The notes under the pieces were generated by a model. That model did no database searches. It saw nothing but the letters and a program-made list of their open reading frames with translations, and was not told the DNA's origin. A DNA stretch of 13,240 nt from contig JADIIX010000329.1 in the NCBI GenBank assembly GCA_027604505.1, forward strand, positions 1 through 13,240. The letters are read 5' to 3'. How positions within the stretch are numbered: position 1 is the first letter of the stretch; every line of letters starts with the position of its first letter. The DNA comes from Gonapodya sp. JEL0774 (Eukaryota > Monoblepharomycota > Monoblepharidomycetes > Monoblepharidales > Gonapodyaceae). This document shows positions 9,601 to 13,240 of the stretch, one piece after another. Both the position numbers and the translations under genes were made by a program.

Positions 9601-12600
9601 AACGATTTGTAAATCACAGGCCTTCTCTTGATTCCTTTATCGAGAAACGGTTTTCGAGTACGAAATCGTGGGTACACATTTTACAGTCACTCTGCACATT
9701 GCTTGTGGATGCCCCCTCCGTCGTCCAGAAAGCCAAGGAGCTCAGAAACGCTATCAAAGTCTGGAACTACATTTTGCGACTTGCCATAAGGTCAGGCGAG
9801 CTGGCAGTCGCGAGAGACCCAGCTACAGCTGAGGAAACATTGCGGGCTCTGAAAGCCAGTCTCTTTTCTGTGAGTGGAACGATTTGCCGTCGGAAATGTG
9901 ACTCTATGCGATTGGCGTTTCTCAATCACGGTTGGGTCCTTAATCAGGTATTTGATGCAGTAGAAAAGATGATGGCTCTTGTGATTCCAGACACTGTGAT
10001 CGGTGCGCAAACACTAGCACTTCAGTACTCTACTCGATTGGTTCCTGAGCTCCGTCGTATTTTCAATTTGGATGAAGTAGCAGGTGCGTGGTGTGTCGAA
10101 AATTCTATCGCGGCAATCGTTCGATCACTCCAATTAATTCATTCGCCTTATCAGCAATATTCGTCAAATTCGCAGACTCGGTCAAGAACAATCGGCCTAC
10201 AGTTCTTGCGAACCGCCTGGCGTTTGCAAAAGAGCTTCTCCACACCGACCTTGTCTCTGAGCCGCGTGGTCGGCTCTTCATTACTGCAAGCGTTGTTCGT
10301 TGGGTTCGAGAGTGTATCGATGGAGAGTGGGAACGCAGCCTGACTGACCATCTCGAGTATGCAAAAGCTGCAGCACATGAGGTTCGAAACCAAGGCCTAG
10401 CTTCGTCCATTCAGGCAACACTCAATACGCTCAGGTCCAGCGAAATGCGAAAAGCTCACACTGTGTCTTTGAGGCAAGCTCTTGTGGTTGTTGCTGAACT
10501 GGTTGAATGTGTGCAAGCTTGGGTCTCTGACGCACAATCAAAAGAGGACGTGCATGCCTCGCACAGATTAGATGCTCAAGATGGTACCACGCAAGAACCG
10601 CAAACTGGTGTTCATGTCCGTAGCGTGGGCGATCCACTGTCTCTAATTGGAGATCTCATTCCACGACTTCTCGAGACCTATACGGAAATCCTTTCGAGTG
10701 ATGTTGGAGGACAGTCGTCTTCCATCGGTCTCACTCATGACATGAGTCCAGACATGGTCGATTCACTTCCGCTGGCCAGTGGAAAGGATAATCGCTCCTC
10801 CATGTTTGGCTTCGGAGTCATGGACGGACTCGCTACCACACGGATGCCTCACGCGATTGGATCCTGGTCGAGCGCAGTTTCATTACAAGACACATCTGCG
10901 AGTGGTTCGAATAATTTGCTACCAGCTGTCACTCCATCAACACGGCAGAAGGCAACGTCCGCGACCGAAATCGGCGAGCTCTCGACCATTTTTTTGGCAA
11001 TCTTGCATTGCTTAACGCCAATCCACATCCGCAATTTTTTTCGCGATCATCACAAGCTCAATGGGTTTAATGCGACGATAATTATCATGGAGCAACTTTT
11101 GACAGTGTTGCAGAATTTGCTAGAGGAGAATAGAGCATTCCCAGTGACATGGTGCAACATGAATCTTCTCTCACAAAAACTCGTGCTGAAATGCCTCGAG
11201 GCCGTTAGTGATCTGTTGAGCAAAGAGTATATCCCGAAACCAGACGATGATTTGGAGGAGCAGCAGATCGGTCTGAGGCGTGGCGTATGGACCAACTACT
11301 TGCTTCTGCTCTTTCAGTTACTGGATAATCCGTTTGCGCAAGTGGAAACATTTGAACCTCAGAAGCGAAGGGTAGTAGATGTACTCGACTCTGATGTGCG
11401 CAATCCTGCATCAAGGCTCCTTAGATCGATGTGGGATGTGCTTGGCGATGCTCCATCCGACTCTGCGCCTTCCTCTTTCGAACAGCCGAAAGCACTTCGT
11501 TCAACCTTTCAGCTTGCGTTCATTCCTACTCTGGTGGGACCAATTTTGAATCTCAGCTTCGCACCTGATGTGGCACTGAAGAGCTGTGCACTTGATATCC
11601 TGTGCTCCATGTTCGAAATCGAATGGCTTCACAAATCTAATTTTGTGTGGATGGAGCATGAAATATTGAGGATATATGAAAATCTTATCCTCGTTGAGAG
11701 GCTGGGCGCTCCTGAGTATGGGAAAACGTTCACAGACGGACTGGAGCACCGATTTGCCCCATTTGCAGCGAGAAACCCCGCTAGTCGCGTTCCATGGAGA
11801 TTACTAGTTACCAACATCCGATCTTTTCTCGAAGTTGCCCTCATGTTTATAGACATACCTACAACCAAAGAATTCGAGGATGACCGAATGGCCGCACTTC
11901 TTAAAATTATTCGCTTATCGAGAAATCTGAAGTCACCAGTACCATACTTGAAGCGGATTCACATGCTTGAGGATATGCTCGAAAAGTCGAACTGCAATGT
12001 TGAGGCTGGTATTGCATTGAAATTGCATGCTGAAACATTGCAATGGTCAATTGATCAAGCAGTGGAGGCGTACCCAGATATTGGTCTTCCTGATAGTCAG
12101 CTTGAGTTTGAAAGAAAAGAGTTAATATACTTGCAGATTTTGGACCTCTTCGAAAGAGGCAAAGGTGAGTTCGCAGATCCATTCTATGCGTGTGCGGGGC
12201 TAACACGGTATTTCAGCCTACGAAAGAGCAATCGAGATCTGCAAGGAGCTCGAGTATCAAGACGAACGTTTGACATTTGACTATGCGCGTCTCGGAGAAA
12301 TCTTGCGCAAGAGAGCGTCATTATACGAAAAGATTCAGAACGAAGAGCGCTACTATTCGGCGTACTTCCGAGTGGGGTATTTTGGGAAAAGATGGCCGGA
12401 CTCCCTCCGCAACAAGTTGTTCATATACAAAGGACACGAATGGGAGAAGATCGCACCCTTCTGTGACAGAATTCTGGACAGATATCCCGATAGTCAGCTT
12501 CTCCGACAGGCGCAGCCTCCTGGAGCAGACGTCAAAGAAGGAGACACTCTGTACATACAAGTGCTGTCCGTTAAACCGGAGCAAGACTGGGCCCGAGTTA

Positions 12601-13240
12601 TTTGGCTCCGACAACGACTTTCTGACAGTGGTGAACCGATTGACAGAGTAATTGACGACCTCGCGGGAATCTCCGGTAATCAAGCCGTCAGCATTCAGCC
12701 CGTTTGTATCACGAAGCAGCTGGAGCAATTTGTGGAGTTTAAGTTGAGCGCGGTGGACGAATTTCAGGATCTGGACGTGGATAGTATTCCGGCTTTCGTT
12801 CGGTCCTACTATGAGTCAAACGAAATTTGTGTCTTCTCTCTGACAAGACCATTCAAAAAGAAAACTGAGAGGAGTGGCAAGCCAACAAATGAGTTTTTGG
12901 AGCTTTGGACAGAAAAAACTTTGATGGTCACCGAGAATCGCTTTCCAGGTCTTCTTCAGCGCAGTGAAATAATCTTCCAGAAGACTATTGAACTGAGTCC
13001 GATCGAAAACGCTGTTATTGCAATGGTCAACAAGAACAGAGAGATCATGGCCCTTGCGACCAAGTACGAGACCCTTTCAAACTCAGAGAAGTCAGCAGAT
13101 CACGCTCGTGCCAGTGGTAATGGTGCTGCTGCCAAGCAACCCGTAGCGTCAAAGCCACCTCCAATGATCAATATTAATCCGTTGACAATGTCACTCAATG
13201 GCGCCGTGGATGCGCCTGTGAATGGTGGTGTTCCGATGTA
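6623..13240 (+). CDS. DCK1: DOCK-family Rho/Rac guanine nucleotide exchange factor (Dck1-like), 3' truncated by window
   Basis: Exons 6623-6769, 7036-7986, 8082-8411, 8479-9157, 9235-10083, 10155-12164 and 12217-13240 (continues beyond the edge); 5990 nt, 1996 codons plus two bases, no internal stop. Introns are 266, 95, 67, 77, 71 and 52 bp, all GT-AG. An N-terminal SH3 spans about 13-92 (SWRPLP...TFGVAIHSF, then VGDNIHLLEEGPAGWLRGY and GIFPGNHV after intron 1). DHR-1, the C2-like lipid-binding domain, is about 553-690 (NSLYVTLVGADLAQ, VIYHVSNPKWNETIRIDLPP, FAFAWLPL). A long helical, ARM-like region follows. DHR-2, the exchange domain, starts near 1583 (RIHMLEDMLE); seen are YFRVGYFGKRWPDSLRNKLF, KGHEWEKIAPFCDRILDRYP, RSYYESNEICVFSLTRPF, ENAVIAMVNKNREI and ININPLTMSLNGAVDAPVNG. 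The catalytic end with the nucleotide-sensor loop lies outside the window. Family members work with ELMO/Lmo1 to activate Rac or Rho5-type GTPases in actin control. The ATG at 6623 has a weak context (T at -3), but the SH3 starts directly after it. Confidence 0.95.

Noticed and set aside
1-13240. tRNA or rRNA genes, CRISPR arrays, transposons, viral insertions
   Set aside because: I looked for GTTCGA-type B boxes with paired stems, spaced direct repeats, terminal inverted repeats and transposase or reverse-transcriptase motifs, and found none that hold up.

Overview
The window is eukaryotic and almost certainly fungal. Nearly every gene is split by short spliceosomal introns (mostly 52-95 bp, donors mainly GTGAGT, GTGCGT or GTAAGT, acceptors YAG), and the coding sequences match families typical of fungi. 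A zoosporic, early-diverging fungus (chytrid-like) is my best guess from the gene set and gene structure; the sequence alone does not prove it. I see no rRNA, tRNA, CRISPR array, transposon or other mobile element.

Layout, left to right. (1) About 39-565, plus strand: the 3' end of a MON1 homologue (Mon1-Ccz1, the GEF of Rab7/Ypt7), entering from the left. (2) 566-1318: a 3' UTR and intergenic region with no supported gene. (3) 1319-4854, plus: a complete Mei2-family RNA-binding protein, 10 exons, 810 residues, three RRMs, including the C-terminal Mei2-type RRM. (4) 4855-5559: intergenic, between convergent genes. (5) 5560-6277, minus: a small gene of 5 exons encoding a 140-residue ankyrin-repeat protein. 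It looks like a frameshifted pseudogene until its four introns are recognised. (6) 6278-6622: a 345-bp divergent intergenic region that probably holds both promoters. (7) 6623 to the right edge, plus: a DOCK-family Rho/Rac GEF (Dck1-like) with SH3, DHR-1 and the first part of DHR-2. It is open for 1996 residues and is cut by the window edge.

The genes do not form an obvious pathway. MON1 acts in endosome-to-vacuole trafficking, Mei2 in RNA-based control of meiosis and differentiation, and DOCK in Rho-GTPase and actin signalling. The ankyrin protein has no assigned role. Splice models were built by hand; all three complete or long models close in frame (2433, 423 and 5990 nt of coding sequence). 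The most useful results are the recovered ankyrin gene, two stop-free segments whose lengths are multiples of three and that could be alternatively spliced (in MON1 and in RRM1 of Mei2), and an apparent insertion in the DOCK DHR-2 domain. I found no convincing new multi-gene system.
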